Source of the DNA: a virus
Virus record (IMG/VR): IMGVR_UViG_3300031963_000006
Span: 151,251-215,250 of that record
DNA length: 64,000 nucleotides
Direction: 5' to 3' (one strand)
Part shown: piece by piece, positions 33,676 to 41,441 of the stretch
Numbering within the stretch: the first letter of the stretch is position 1
Layout of the letters: the number at the start of each line of letters is the position of its first letter
Program-made: the position numbers and the translations under genes
The notes under the pieces: generated by a model
What the model was told of the DNA's origin: nothing
The model's input: the letters and a program-made list of their open reading frames with translations, nothing else
The model's database searches: none

Positions 33676-35075
33676 TGAAAAAAATACTCTCAGAAAGTGG
33701 TATAAGAGATATCAAAGCTTTATCTCAAAGATATCCAAAGGCTGAAATATATTTTCACCAAGACCTTGATGGGGTCACTACGGCCATAGCCATGAAATCA
33801 TATCTTGAACAACATGGTATTGAGGTAATTGACGCTCACGTAATTCAATATGGTGACAAAGAGTTTTCAATAAAGAAAAACGACGCAACAGGTGATGTGA
33901 TGCCGGTTCTTGTTGATTTTGCCCACGGTAAACCAATGTTCGTTATTCATACTGACCACCACGATAGACAAGCTGGCGCCGAAGATACCAAATCAACATC
34001 TTTCAGACAATCTCGTTCAAATGTAGAGACAATATCACAGATTGTTTCACCTAAAGAAATATTTCCAGAAAAAGATATTTTATTAATTTCAACAGTTGAT
34101 TCTGCCAACTTCGCAAAATATGATATTACTCCTGAACAAGTAATGAATTATTTGTTTAAGTTTGATAAAGACTCGTCATTATTAAAGAATAAAATGGCGA
34201 TGGGTATGGTTGCTAATAAATTATTATTGGCGTTTAAGAACAAACCTGGATTCTTAGAAAGATTAGTTATGGAATCAACTCCATCTTTAACTAATATTCT
34301 TGTTAATATAAGACAAATTATGAAGGAAAAGGGATATGCTGATATTCCCGAACTTGAAAAACATAAGGAGGATTATGTTCAAAAAATGAAGAGTTATCCT
34401 GAAGTATCTAATAATATAATAGTTCAATACGGTGGTGGTAGTATGATGAAACCAGGTTCATATGATAGATATACACCATTTAGAAATAACCCTGAGGCGG
34501 ACTTTTTAGTTATTGCCTGGCCAATGGGACTGTTACAGGCTTCTTGTAATCCATTTAAAAAAGATAGAGAATTGAAAGGTGTTAACTTAGGTGATATTGC
34601 CCAAGAGGTATTATCTAAATGGGAAGGACAATTAAAGGACAGACAAATACCACTATCAACTATCAAATGGATATCTGAAGACGTTAAAGGTTTTGGACCT
34701 GAGTCAGTTGGATTTACCTTCAAAGATTTTGTGGCTTTATATGGTAAGAACTATAAGTCAATGCAAAATGGAAAAGAAGAGTTGATTAACATAGGTAATT
34801 TGATGGAAAAACCATTTGAACAGTTGACCGATGAAGAGAGACAAATATTAGATGATGTTACGGTTAGTGCTTGGGATGTCATTCAATCCAATTCAGGGGG
34901 GCACAAATGTATTACAAACATTTCAGGTTTAATGTATATGGGAAGGTCCAATAGACCACCACAAGGAAAATACAAGTATGACCCCGAGAGAGAGGATTCC
35001 CCATACGTTAAATTTCTTAAGATGTTACAAAGAGAATTTGTTAGAGTATTACAGGAAAAGATTGGTCAGTCTTAA
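33675..35075 (+). CDS. DHH-family phosphoesterase with N-terminal tag
   Basis: 466 residues. DHH motifs: HQDLDG (H28, D30, D32), VLVDFAHG (D81) and DHHD at 94-97; a DHHA1-like SGGHKC lies near residue 408. RecJ/NrnA/GdpP-type enzymes cleave phosphodiesters of single-stranded DNA, short RNA or cyclic dinucleotides. No RecJ OB domain is evident, so substrate is open. The first residues MKKILSE match the tag pattern. Interlocked stops with the convergent DUF192 gene. Confidence 0.82.
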   Translation: MKKILSESGIRDIKALSQRYPKAEIYFHQDLDGVTTAIAMKSYLEQHGIEVIDAHVIQYGDKEFSIKKNDATGDVMPVLVDFAHGKPMFVIHTDHHDRQAGAEDTKSTSFRQSRSNVETISQIVSPKEIFPEKDILLISTVDSANFAKYDITPEQVMNYLFKFDKDSSLLKNKMAMGMVANKLLLAFKNKPGFLERLVMESTPSLTNILVNIRQIMKEKGYADIPELEKHKEDYVQKMKSYPEVSNNIIVQYGGGSMMKPGSYDRYTPFRNNPEADFLVIAWPMGLLQASCNPFKKDRELKGVNLGDIAQEVLSKWEGQLKDRQIPLSTIKWISEDVKGFGPESVGFTFKDFVALYGKNYKSMQNGKEELINIGNLMEKPFEQLTDEERQILDDVTVSAWDVIQSNSGGHKCITNISGLMYMGRSNRPPQGKYKYDPEREDSPYVKFLKMLQREFVRVLQEKIGQS

Positions 35076-35413
35076 TAGACTAATTCATCACCCTCTAATA
35101 TACCTTTTTGTTTACAGGTTCCACCCTTTACTTCTAAAACCATATCACCTTCACCACAATAATTCCTACATTCATCGTCTTTACATGGAAGACAATTGTG
35201 ATGTATTTTTGTTATGATGTCATCTTTAATAAAAATGATATCCAAATTTATAATACAGTTATTCATCCAAAAACAATGTTCATCACTACCCATCATGAAT
35301 AACATACCGTTAAAGTCTTTGTCGAATTTTTTACCCATCATACCTTTTTGGGTTTCTTTTTCCGACACTAAAACTTTAACTTTGAATTTAGTGTTATTTA
35401 TACTTAACATCAT
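35072..35413 (-). CDS. DUF192 family protein
   Basis: 113 residues. KETQKGMMGK, GMLFMM and FWMNNCIINLDIIFI match DUF192, a small beta-barrel family of unknown function common in bacteria and some phages. Unlike most members it lacks a signal peptide. Four cysteines cluster in CLPCKDDECRNYC. Stop interlocked with the DHH gene. Confidence 0.82.
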   Translation of the reverse strand: MMLSINNTKFKVKVLVSEKETQKGMMGKKFDKDFNGMLFMMGSDEHCFWMNNCIINLDIIFIKDDIITKIHHNCLPCKDDECRNYCGEGDMVLEVKGGTCKQKGILEGDELVY

Positions 35414-35503
35414 AATGATAAATACTTTATGATATGAAAATGATTTATTTTATAAAATAATTAAGTTTTTTTGTTTAAAATTTAACTTTTTAATAATTTA
35501 TAC

Positions 35504-35602
35504 ATATTTATACGAAAAATAAGCCCAACACCCCTTTCTAAATAGTTGGTTAAAACTAAACCCTAAAATTCCCCCAAAGATTTTTAGGGTTTTTGTTTTT
35601 TT
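35504..35602 (+). ncRNA. Candidate small RNA upstream of smpB
   Basis: An ATATTTAT box (35504-35511) starts a stretch without an ORF that contains a 5-bp hairpin (CCAAC 35525-35529 with GTTGG 35545-35549) and ends in an 11-bp terminator hairpin with a T-run at 35558-35602. A transcript of about 80 nt is predicted. It is too short to be tmRNA. Inference only. Confidence 0.4.
35558..35602 (+). terminator. Rho-independent terminator before smpB
   Basis: AAACCCTAAAA, 13-nt loop, TTTTAGGGTTT and a T-rich tail. No plus-strand ORF ends nearby, so it must end either read-through from 35075 or a small RNA. Confidence 0.75.
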
Positions 35603-35604
35603 CG

Positions 35605-35612
35605 TATATTTG
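35605..35612 (+). promoter_or_regulatory. Host-type -7 box TATATTTG of smpB
   Basis: Eight nt before the smpB ATG; a near-leaderless mRNA is predicted. No -33 TTTG at standard spacing. Confidence 0.5.
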
Positions 35613-35620
35613 TACCCATT

Positions 35621-36052
35621 ATGAAAAATAAACTATCCATAGTTAATAAGAAAGCTCGTTATGAATATGAGTTTATTTCTACGTTCACTGCAGGTATCCA
35701 ATTGATTGGAAGTGAGGTAAAGACAATAAAAAAGGGTAAACTTTCAATAAATGACGCCTTCTGTATTTTTAAAGAAAATGAACTTTTTATTAAAAATATG
35801 GTTTTGACTGAGAAAGTTAATGAGTTTTCACCTGATGTTAAACGAGATAAAAAATTGTTGTTAAAAAAGTCCGAACTAAATGGATTGAAAAGAGATATGA
35901 TTAAAGGACTAACAATAATTGTTAATAAAGTGTTTGAAAATGATAAAGGGTTGATAAAAGTTGAAATTTCTCTTGCAAAAGGTAAAAAACTGTACGATAA
36001 ACGTAATACAATTAAGGAAAGAGAACTAAATAGGGACAAAAAATTTGTATGA
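35621..36052 (+). CDS. smpB: SmpB, tmRNA-binding protein
   Basis: 143 residues, standard family length. KKARYEYEF, TAGIQLIGSEVKTIKKGK and INDAFCIFKENELFIKNM match the SmpB OB-barrel, and the C-terminal tail GKKLYDKRNTIKERELNRDK keeps the decoding-site helix. SmpB delivers tmRNA to stalled ribosomes. No tmRNA is seen here; the phage protein may work with host or phage tmRNA elsewhere. The gene is isolated between two terminator/promoter sets. Confidence 0.9.
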   Translation: MKNKLSIVNKKARYEYEFISTFTAGIQLIGSEVKTIKKGKLSINDAFCIFKENELFIKNMVLTEKVNEFSPDVKRDKKLLLKKSELNGLKRDMIKGLTIIVNKVFENDKGLIKVEISLAKGKKLYDKRNTIKERELNRDKKFV

Positions 36053-36074
36053 TTGTAAATTATTCGTATATTTG
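36044..36074 (+). promoter_or_regulatory. Bacteroidetes-type promoter (TTTG, 19 nt, TATATTTG)
   Basis: TTTG 36044-36047 overlaps the end of smpB; TATATTTG 36067-36074. Drives the gene at 36090. Confidence 0.65.
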
Positions 36075-36089
36075 TAAAAATTATAACTC

Positions 36090-36365
36090 ATGACCACAAT
36101 TACCCACACAATCAAAATAGAAAACGAAAAGTTCGGAGTTATCCTTAATGAGACTTTTATTGACCCTATCCAGTTTAAGTTGTTTCTTAAAATGATACAA
36201 GCTTGTATTGAACTTAAGAATGACCTATCATTCTTCAACGGGGTTGAATTTTTAGTTCACGTACCGCATCGGTTCCTCTCTGATTCTATTATTACTACAT
36301 CTCTTAGTTCAATCGAGATGTCAGAAATTGTAAAAAGTAAAATCGAAGCACTAGTAACAAAATGA
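36090..36365 (+). CDS. Hypothetical protein with HPHR-like loop
   Basis: 91 residues. FIDPIQFKLFLKMIQACIEL is a helix; GVEFLVHVPHRFLSDSIITT follows. Own host-type promoter. ATGA overlap with the next gene. Unknown. Confidence 0.6.
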   Translation: MTTITHTIKIENEKFGVILNETFIDPIQFKLFLKMIQACIELKNDLSFFNGVEFLVHVPHRFLSDSIITTSLSSIEMSEIVKSKIEALVTK

Positions 36366-36718
36366 TTATAGATTCAAATACATTCGGTTGGTTATTGTCA
36401 GCGGCTATTGCCGTGTTGATATTAGTAAAGTTTTGGAAACGAACCATCAAATTTATTTTGATTGCGGTTGCTGCTTTATTTGTATTAATGGTTGTTCAAA
36501 TTAAGTCATTTTACGATTCTGTCATTCTTCCCGATAAAGTAAATAAAACTGAAAAGGTTGATATTAAAATTGAGGATGACACCAAAGTTAAGATTCCAAA
36601 AAAAGATACTGTAAAAACAAAATCATCAGAAAAACAATCAAAGGTTATGGTTCATGCCAAGTATGATACCTTAACCAAAAAGATTGAAATTGAGGATATT
36701 GAGGTTCTGAATGAGTGA
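36362..36718 (+). CDS. Membrane protein with basic/acidic tail
   Basis: 118 residues: two hydrophobic segments (10-25 and 30-50) and a hydrophilic Lys/Asp-rich tail with VDIKIEDDTKVKIPKKDTVK. Translationally coupled to the upstream gene by ATGA. Terminator follows 48 nt downstream. Confidence 0.6.
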   Translation: MIIDSNTFGWLLSAAIAVLILVKFWKRTIKFILIAVAALFVLMVVQIKSFYDSVILPDKVNKTEKVDIKIEDDTKVKIPKKDTVKTKSSEKQSKVMVHAKYDTLTKKIEIEDIEVLNE

Positions 36719-36765
36719 TTTTCTTGGTATATTAAAACCAAGTGGTGGACCGGTAAAACGGGCTC

Positions 36766-36793
36766 AAAAAAGGAGAGAAATCTCCTTTTTTTT
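36766..36793 (+). terminator. Rho-independent terminator
   Basis: AAAAAAGGAGA, GAAA loop, TCTCCTTTTTTTT. Separates the 36090 operon from the tagged gene downstream. Confidence 0.8.
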
Positions 36794-36801
36794 GTTTTTT
36801 G

Positions 36802-36809
36802 ATATTTAT
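36802..36809 (+). promoter_or_regulatory. ATATTTAT promoter box
   Basis: Directly after a terminator and 13 nt before ATG 36823; one of the cleanest examples of the box. Confidence 0.6.
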
Positions 36810-36822
36810 AATAAAAGACCAT

Positions 36823-37137
36823 ATGAAAAACATTCTTATATCTGAAAAACAACTTGCCGACTTGGTCGGTAAAGTTAAAAATAATGTTAGTGAGTCTAAT
36901 GAACCTGGTTCATACATGGCAAAACAACAACTTTTTATGTTGGCGACCATGGCTTATACCATGTGGGAAAAAATGGAAGACGGAGAACAACTTGAGGATT
37001 GGATGGAGAGTAAAATTGCTCAATCCGAACAAAGTATTTTGTCAGTTGTTAAAGCTTACATGTATGATGAATTCGTAGAAGACGAGAATTCAGGTATGGG
37101 TAAATTAAATTTTGACGAATTAGTTATAGGTAAATAA
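36823..37137 (+). CDS. Tagged conserved phage protein
   Basis: 104 residues from ATG 36823. Tag MKNILISEKQLADLVGKV with I-S-E at 6-8. The body KQQLFMLATMAYTMWEKMED and LEDWMESKIAQSEQSILSVV is a compact helical domain that I recognise as recurrent in Bacteroidetes phages, probably virion-associated. Function unknown. Confidence 0.65.
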   Translation: MKNILISEKQLADLVGKVKNNVSESNEPGSYMAKQQLFMLATMAYTMWEKMEDGEQLEDWMESKIAQSEQSILSVVKAYMYDEFVEDENSGMGKLNFDELVIGK

Positions 37138-37157
37138 CCTTTAAAAAAAAAATTGAA

Positions 37158-37598
37158 ATGAACCTCTCTGAACTAAAATTAGTTAAGTTTCAATATTTAC
37201 TTAATCCTGATGAAGTTGATGACTTTTTGGCTACTAATATGACCAAGAAACAGAGAGAATGGGCTCAGAAAGTTTCTGAAACTGTACCAAGCGATAGTTC
37301 AAGTGAGGATTCTGGAAAGGCATGGGATGTGTTCTTGGCTGACGAAGACATGTTAAAACAAATCGAAAAATTTATAAAAGAGATTGGATTGTCGTTTCAT
37401 AAGATAGATTTATCCGAAGAATACTGTAAAAACGAAGGTATTGCTGATTCCATCCTTCAAAATAAAATTAGACGTTTTTTAGAGACCAATTATTCCATAG
37501 ATTATATATTAGATAGAATTAATGAAGTTGGAATAAAAAACTTAAATGTTTTTGAAAATTTTTATTTGGAAAAATATGGTGGTAAACAAGAGGAATAA
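37158..37598 (+). CDS. Hypothetical protein with DYILDRINEVG motif
   Basis: 146 residues. C-terminal SIDYILDRINEVGIKNLN parallels LDEILDQINENGLNSL in the protein at 10888, suggesting a shared helical tail. N-terminal FQYLLNPDEVDDFL. Function unknown. Confidence 0.6.
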   Translation: MNLSELKLVKFQYLLNPDEVDDFLATNMTKKQREWAQKVSETVPSDSSSEDSGKAWDVFLADEDMLKQIEKFIKEIGLSFHKIDLSEEYCKNEGIADSILQNKIRRFLETNYSIDYILDRINEVGIKNLNVFENFYLEKYGGKQEE

Positions 37599-37609
37599 AT
37601 AAAAAATTT

Positions 37610-37617
37610 ATATTTAT
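37610..37617 (+). promoter_or_regulatory. ATATTTAT promoter box
   Basis: Box 9 nt before ATG 37627. Confidence 0.5.
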
Positions 37618-37626
37618 AAATAAAAA

Positions 37627-38076
37627 ATGGACAACAAATTTAAAAACAAACTCTTTGAAGAAGTTAAAAAAAGAGGATTGTTATCGGAACAAGAAGAAAC
37701 CGAAAAAAAATCAGGAAGTCTAACAGAAATGTTATCAATACTACTTCATTCAAGAAATCAAATTCATGTATTTCACTTACAAACTGAATCATACGCCGAA
37801 CATAAGGCTTTGGGTGATTTCTATGAAGGGATTGGTGATTTAATTGATGGTATTGTTGAAAGTCACCAAGGTAAACACGGAATTATTAAAGGATATGGTA
37901 CTGGTAAAATTGAAGACTACAAAAGTGGAGAACAAGTTATAACATATCTTGAAAAAATTGATTCAGTTATTGAAAAAAATAGAAAGTCAGTTAAAGAATC
38001 ATACATACAAAACCAAATTGATGAGGTTCAAACCTTACTCTATTCGACTTTATATAAAATGAAGTTTTTAAAATAA
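37627..38076 (+). CDS. DUF5856-like (ferritin/Dps-like) protein with tag
   Basis: 149 residues. Tag KLFEEVKKRGLLSEQ with L-S-E before Q22. The body is a four-helix bundle: LLHSRNQIHVFHLQTESYAE, HKALGDFYEGIGDLIDGIVE and a C-terminal helix, with the H-x2-H-x-QT pattern of DUF5856, a Dps-like fold seen in T4-like phages. Whether it binds iron is unclear. Confidence 0.7.
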   Translation: MDNKFKNKLFEEVKKRGLLSEQEETEKKSGSLTEMLSILLHSRNQIHVFHLQTESYAEHKALGDFYEGIGDLIDGIVESHQGKHGIIKGYGTGKIEDYKSGEQVITYLEKIDSVIEKNRKSVKESYIQNQIDEVQTLLYSTLYKMKFLK

Positions 38077-38096
38077 CTTAAATTGTCTTATCTTTG

Positions 38097-38122
38097 AACC
38101 CTCACCAATGGTGGGGGTTTTT
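38097..38122 (+). terminator. Rho-independent terminator
   Basis: AACCCTCACC, AAT loop, GGTGGGGGTT and T-run, with one T-G pair. A TATCTTTG box (38089-38096) directly abuts it and is probably fortuitous. Confidence 0.7.
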
Positions 38123-38132
38123 AAATTTAAAG

Positions 38133-38140
38133 ATATTTAT
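38133..38140 (+). promoter_or_regulatory. ATATTTAT promoter box
   Basis: Five nt before ATG 38146; predicted leaderless. Confidence 0.5.
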
Positions 38141-38145
38141 ACAAT

Positions 38146-38721
38146 ATGACAAAGTTCGATAAAACATTAATATCTTATATCAGTACAACTACTGATTTTG
38201 CAGATATTGATATAAGTGTGGAGGAACATCACGGTAGTAAGTATTTGATTGCTCGAGTTGATGTTGAAAAGATTGACGAAAATAGTCCAAAGTATGACCA
38301 ATCTTATGCGGAAAAATTAATCAGAAAAAGAAGACCAAATCAACCGGCTTTCATCACCCCTATGAATGCTTTGGAAAAAAGATTAGTAGAAGCGGGAAAA
38401 TTTTTTGGTGAATTAGAATATAAGACGGCTTTTTTACCAAAAAATCATGAATTTTTAGATGATATTGAGAAAAAAGTTCAAGAAGCGGTTAAAGAAATAA
38501 GTCCTGAGTTTGACGCTGGAATTTCGTGGGACTCCGATTACCCAAAACCTGTATTAACAATATATCTTGGTGGTCATAAAAACTACAATCAATTTTATAG
38601 AGCAAAATATGGTCTTGGCGGTGAAAATTTCTTAGAGGACATAGAAAAAAAAGTAGGTGATAATATATCACTCAGACATTATCAATGGAGAATTTCAAGT
38701 AGTAAGAAAACCGCTGATTAG
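38146..38721 (+). CDS. Hypothetical protein
   Basis: 191 residues. DISVEEHHGSKYLIARVDVE, YDQSYAEKLIRKRRPNQP and KPVLTIYLGGHKN; alpha/beta, no family recognised. Interlocked stop with the convergent gene. Confidence 0.6.
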   Translation: MTKFDKTLISYISTTTDFADIDISVEEHHGSKYLIARVDVEKIDENSPKYDQSYAEKLIRKRRPNQPAFITPMNALEKRLVEAGKFFGELEYKTAFLPKNHEFLDDIEKKVQEAVKEISPEFDAGISWDSDYPKPVLTIYLGGHKNYNQFYRAKYGLGGENFLEDIEKKVGDNISLRHYQWRISSSKKTAD

Positions 38722-39410
38722 AATTCTACATAACCAACAGTACCGTCACCTTCATCTTCCTCAATGTTTTGTTCAAATTGAAGTTCTATCAATTTTCTTG
38801 ATGGGTAAATATAAAACGAACCCTGAGACCCTTCATTAATCTCCCAACCACCAAAATGATATTGTAACATATCGTAACACCATTCTTCAATAAATGATGG
38901 TATGTCCATTGATTGACCGCTAGATAATTCAATATTGTCATGTATTTGACCTGAGTCACCACTACCATCAAAACTTAGTTTACCGGGCTCGTCACCCATT
39001 TGTTCAAAGAATCTATCAAAATCCTCTTTTAAATCACCAAAATCATCATCCTCACTATTCCATTCTTTATAAGAATCATCGGTTGAATATTCTCTATGAT
39101 AACCTTCAATATTCATTTTGCGCTCTTTAACATCAATTTCAAAGTGTAATGTACCGGAGCCATCGTAGTCATAATAATTCAATAATTCGGTTTCCCTTAA
39201 AATATAATCAATTAATTCATTAATTTTATCATAAGTATCAATTAGTGTATTTGTTTCAGAATACCAATAACTATCTACCCAATCTATACTACCACCTTCA
39301 TTAAGATATACTGTTAATGTTGCCGTTTTAGCACCATAACTACCGCAGTAGTATGAAAACAATTTTAAAGTTTTTAATTGTTCTTCTGATAATTTAAGAT
39401 TTTTTGTCAT
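38718..39410 (-). CDS. Acidic hypothetical protein with tag-like start
   Basis: 230 residues, strongly acidic. Begins MTKNLKLSEEQLKTLKLF (L-S-E at 7-9), matching the tag pattern. An ATATTTAT box (minus) ends 4 nt before the ATG. Gly/Asp-rich middle (DGSGDSGQIHDNIEL). No catalytic motif. Confidence 0.6.
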   Translation of the reverse strand: MTKNLKLSEEQLKTLKLFSYYCGSYGAKTATLTVYLNEGGSIDWVDSYWYSETNTLIDTYDKINELIDYILRETELLNYYDYDGSGTLHFEIDVKERKMNIEGYHREYSTDDSYKEWNSEDDDFGDLKEDFDRFFEQMGDEPGKLSFDGSGDSGQIHDNIELSSGQSMDIPSFIEEWCYDMLQYHFGGWEINEGSQGSFYIYPSRKLIELQFEQNIEEDEGDGTVGYVEF

Positions 39411-39414
39411 ACCA

Positions 39415-39422
39415 ATAAATAT
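39415..39422 (-). promoter_or_regulatory. ATATTTAT promoter box, minus strand
   Basis: Plus strand ATAAATAT, 4 nt from the ATG at 39410. Confidence 0.5.
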
Positions 39423-39423
39423 T

Positions 39424-39774
39424 CTAATCTAGATTTAAGTCCAAAGTCCTAATCATCCACATTGGTTTTTCTTTGGACTCAATGGCTTGTATCCATTCAC
39501 GAGCCGATGGTATATAATTGTAACAATCCTCCTTGACATGTTGTTCTCCTACATAACGAGTATAGACAGTTTTACCATCACTATTTTCAAATGACATACC
39601 GAACTTCTTCTCACATTCAAAAATACCCTCAGAGTGATGTCTCATCATTCTGTGATAAGAACTACCAATCCATGACTTGGTTTCATCAAACCAATTGTGA
39701 ATCTCAATATAATCTTCAACTTTACCACCCCACTTTTTAACGGATGATTTTGAATGTTGTAAAGGATGAGCCAT
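39424..39774 (-). CDS. DUF6915-like protein
   Basis: 116 residues from ATG 39774, MAHPLQHSKSSVKKWGG. His-rich motifs YIEIHNWFDETKSW, SYHRMMRHHSEGIFECE and GEQHVKEDCYNYIPSAREW resemble the DUF6915 family of phage and bacterial proteins; the conserved His set suggests metal binding. A TATTTTTG box lies 3 nt before the ATG, predicting a leaderless mRNA. Confidence 0.65.
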   Translation of the reverse strand: MAHPLQHSKSSVKKWGGKVEDYIEIHNWFDETKSWIGSSYHRMMRHHSEGIFECEKKFGMSFENSDGKTVYTRYVGEQHVKEDCYNYIPSAREWIQAIESKEKPMWMIRTLDLNLD

Positions 39775-39777
39775 ACT

Positions 39778-39785
39778 CAAAAATA
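39778..39785 (-). promoter_or_regulatory. Host-type -7 box TATTTTTG, minus strand
   Basis: Matches TAnnTTTG, 3 nt before ATG 39774. Divergent with the ATATTTAT box at 39798-39805, so one gap holds one promoter of each type. Confidence 0.45.
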
Positions 39786-39797
39786 GTAATTTTGATT

Positions 39798-39805
39798 ATA
39801 TTTAT
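39798..39805 (+). promoter_or_regulatory. ATATTTAT promoter box
   Basis: Four nt before ATG 39810. Confidence 0.5.
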
Positions 39806-39809
39806 CAAT

Positions 39810-40361
39810 ATGAAGTTTATTATCTCTGAACATCAACAAGAAAGATTGAGTGTTTATGACAAGGCTCAAAGAATGTTTTTTAAATTTTGGGACAAAAACG
39901 GGCCAAAGGCTGATGACTTGTTCTTCAAACTTTTTGGATTTACTAATATTGGTTTAGAGTTCGGAGGATTTATGATAAGTAGAAACGACGTTTATAGAAT
40001 GTTAAGAAAGTGGTATGGTGGTGATAACGCAAAATCTAAGGCAATTGACTTATTGAAACAAAAAAACTATACGGTTAATTCTTGTGGAGGATATAACTTT
40101 GATTTTGAAGTTGTTCATTATAAAATTGATAATGATATTGGTGAAATATATGTTATAGTAAAACCTGATGTAGAAAATGGAACAGTTACTTTATTAATGA
40201 TTGGAGGTGAGGAAGAAAATTTGGGTGATGCAATAAACAATCCTGATTATGGGTTTGAAATAGAAGGAGAAATAGCCGATTGCATCTATGAATTATTGAT
40301 TAAAAAAATCACAGAAACAACCGGCTTTTTAATTAGTATCGATAGATTAATTTTAGATTAA
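39810..40361 (+). CDS. Tagged hypothetical protein
   Basis: 183 residues. Tag MKFIISEHQQERLSVYDKAQ with I-S-E at 5-7. The frame is open 22 codons further upstream but the promoter box fixes ATG 39810. Body alpha/beta with FFKLFGFTNIGLEFGGFMIS. Interlocked stop with the convergent gene. Confidence 0.6.
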   Translation: MKFIISEHQQERLSVYDKAQRMFFKFWDKNGPKADDLFFKLFGFTNIGLEFGGFMISRNDVYRMLRKWYGGDNAKSKAIDLLKQKNYTVNSCGGYNFDFEVVHYKIDNDIGEIYVIVKPDVENGTVTLLMIGGEEENLGDAINNPDYGFEIEGEIADCIYELLIKKITETTGFLISIDRLILD

Positions 40362-40966
40362 ACAATATCCGTAGATTCAACCAAAGTATAAGAAAACTTA
40401 TTACCATGAATTTTGGCGGCTTTCTTACATATTGACATAAATACGTCAAAATCTTTAACTCTTTTAAATACCTGACATCCCTCGCTCCAATTTTCCACCC
40501 ATTGAGAATCTTGACCGGCTTTGTGAATATTGATACCAAAGATACCAGTATCTGTTACTTTTTCTTCAAAAATTAAATCTTTGTTAGCATCTCTCCAAAC
40601 AGTAACGTTACCTAATCTCTGACACAAAGCGTCGTATTTACCCTGATGTTTGTCAATTTTCCAAACACCTCTGTATTGGTTTGGTACCAATCTAGCAACG
40701 CCCTTTTTATTGTGAAATTCCATAACACCTTTTTTACCTGGGTCTGTTGTGGCGCTCCAGCAGTGGAACTTCCAATTTCCTGTTTCATCCTTATAGGTGA
40801 TAGTAAGACAATCATCAAAAAGATTTGTAACTTTGTCTGCAATTGATGGGTGATTGTTTCTCACACCAACAATGTTAACATCGTAAGTTTTATTACTTGC
40901 ATCCTCAAACCAAGTGTAACCTTTTGATTTGACTGTTTTTTCAATTTGTTCTCTTGTGTAGCACAT
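40358..40966 (-). CDS. Putative L,D-transpeptidase/peptidase-like protein
   Basis: 202 residues. NIHKAGQDSQWVENWSEGCQ gives H-x13-S-E-G-C, close to the YkuD catalytic pattern H-x(14-17)-[ST]-H-G-C. NWKFHCWSATTDPG and RLVPNQYRGVWKIDKHQG match strands around that site. It may act on peptidoglycan peptides; no signal peptide is seen. Serves as a second lysis-related candidate away from the amidase. Confidence 0.55.
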   Translation of the reverse strand: MCYTREQIEKTVKSKGYTWFEDASNKTYDVNIVGVRNNHPSIADKVTNLFDDCLTITYKDETGNWKFHCWSATTDPGKKGVMEFHNKKGVARLVPNQYRGVWKIDKHQGKYDALCQRLGNVTVWRDANKDLIFEEKVTDTGIFGINIHKAGQDSQWVENWSEGCQVFKRVKDFDVFMSICKKAAKIHGNKFSYTLVESTDIV

Positions 40967-40993
40967 AACTTATTTTTTTTGTTTTATTTAATC

Positions 40994-41005
40994 ATAAATA
41001 TTTAT
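40994..41005. promoter_or_regulatory. Palindromic divergent promoter ATAAATATTTAT
   Basis: Perfect 12-bp palindrome containing the ATATTTAT box on each strand; 27 nt from the minus start at 40966 and 16 nt from the plus start at 41022. Confidence 0.5.
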
Positions 41006-41021
41006 TATCATATAAAATGTT

Positions 41022-41429
41022 ATGTCTAAAATTAAAGAAACATTAAGAGATAGGATTGGTAAAATTTTGGTTGAGACAGCAACCGAAAAATACTTAGAGA
41101 TTATCAAACACACATTAAAGGGTGATAGGGAATTTAAAGGTAAATACCTCATGCCTTATACTGATAAGGATGACTATGTTGATTTTATAATTAATTACCA
41201 TGTAACCAAAGTTAGTCTTTGGAAATCAAATGGAAAACATTGTCAGTACGAAGGTGTCGTTTATGTTAAAATAGATAAAATAATGGTTGGGTTTGAAGGT
41301 ACAAATGATTGGGAAGAAGTTAGAAGAATACAATATTTACCTTCTTGGGTTGAAGATGAGTTTAAAGATTTGATTCAAAACGAATTAAGTGTATTTGATA
41401 ATATCTGTATGGACGTTGATTACGAATAG
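41022..41429 (+). CDS. Tagged hypothetical protein
   Basis: 135 residues. Tag SKIKETLRDRIGKILVET with L-V-E before T19. Body begins KYLEIIKHTLKGDREFKGKY and is alpha/beta. No family recognised. Confidence 0.6.
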   Translation: MSKIKETLRDRIGKILVETATEKYLEIIKHTLKGDREFKGKYLMPYTDKDDYVDFIINYHVTKVSLWKSNGKHCQYEGVVYVKIDKIMVGFEGTNDWEEVRRIQYLPSWVEDEFKDLIQNELSVFDNICMDVDYE

Positions 41430-41441
41430 TCTAATTTTTGA

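Noticed and set aside
35504-35602. tmRNA next to smpB
   Set aside because: The untranslated stretch is about 100 nt with no tRNA-like acceptor arm or tag frame; a tmRNA needs roughly 300 nt or more.
36711-36840. Short plus-strand frame starting MSDFLGILKPSGG after the membrane gene
   Set aside because: It runs through a strong terminator hairpin and into the next gene's promoter; composition changes at the hairpin. Kept as non-coding.
38089-38096. Host-type promoter TATCTTTG before the terminator at 38097
   Set aside because: It would give a transcript of about 20 nt ended at once by the hairpin; most likely chance.
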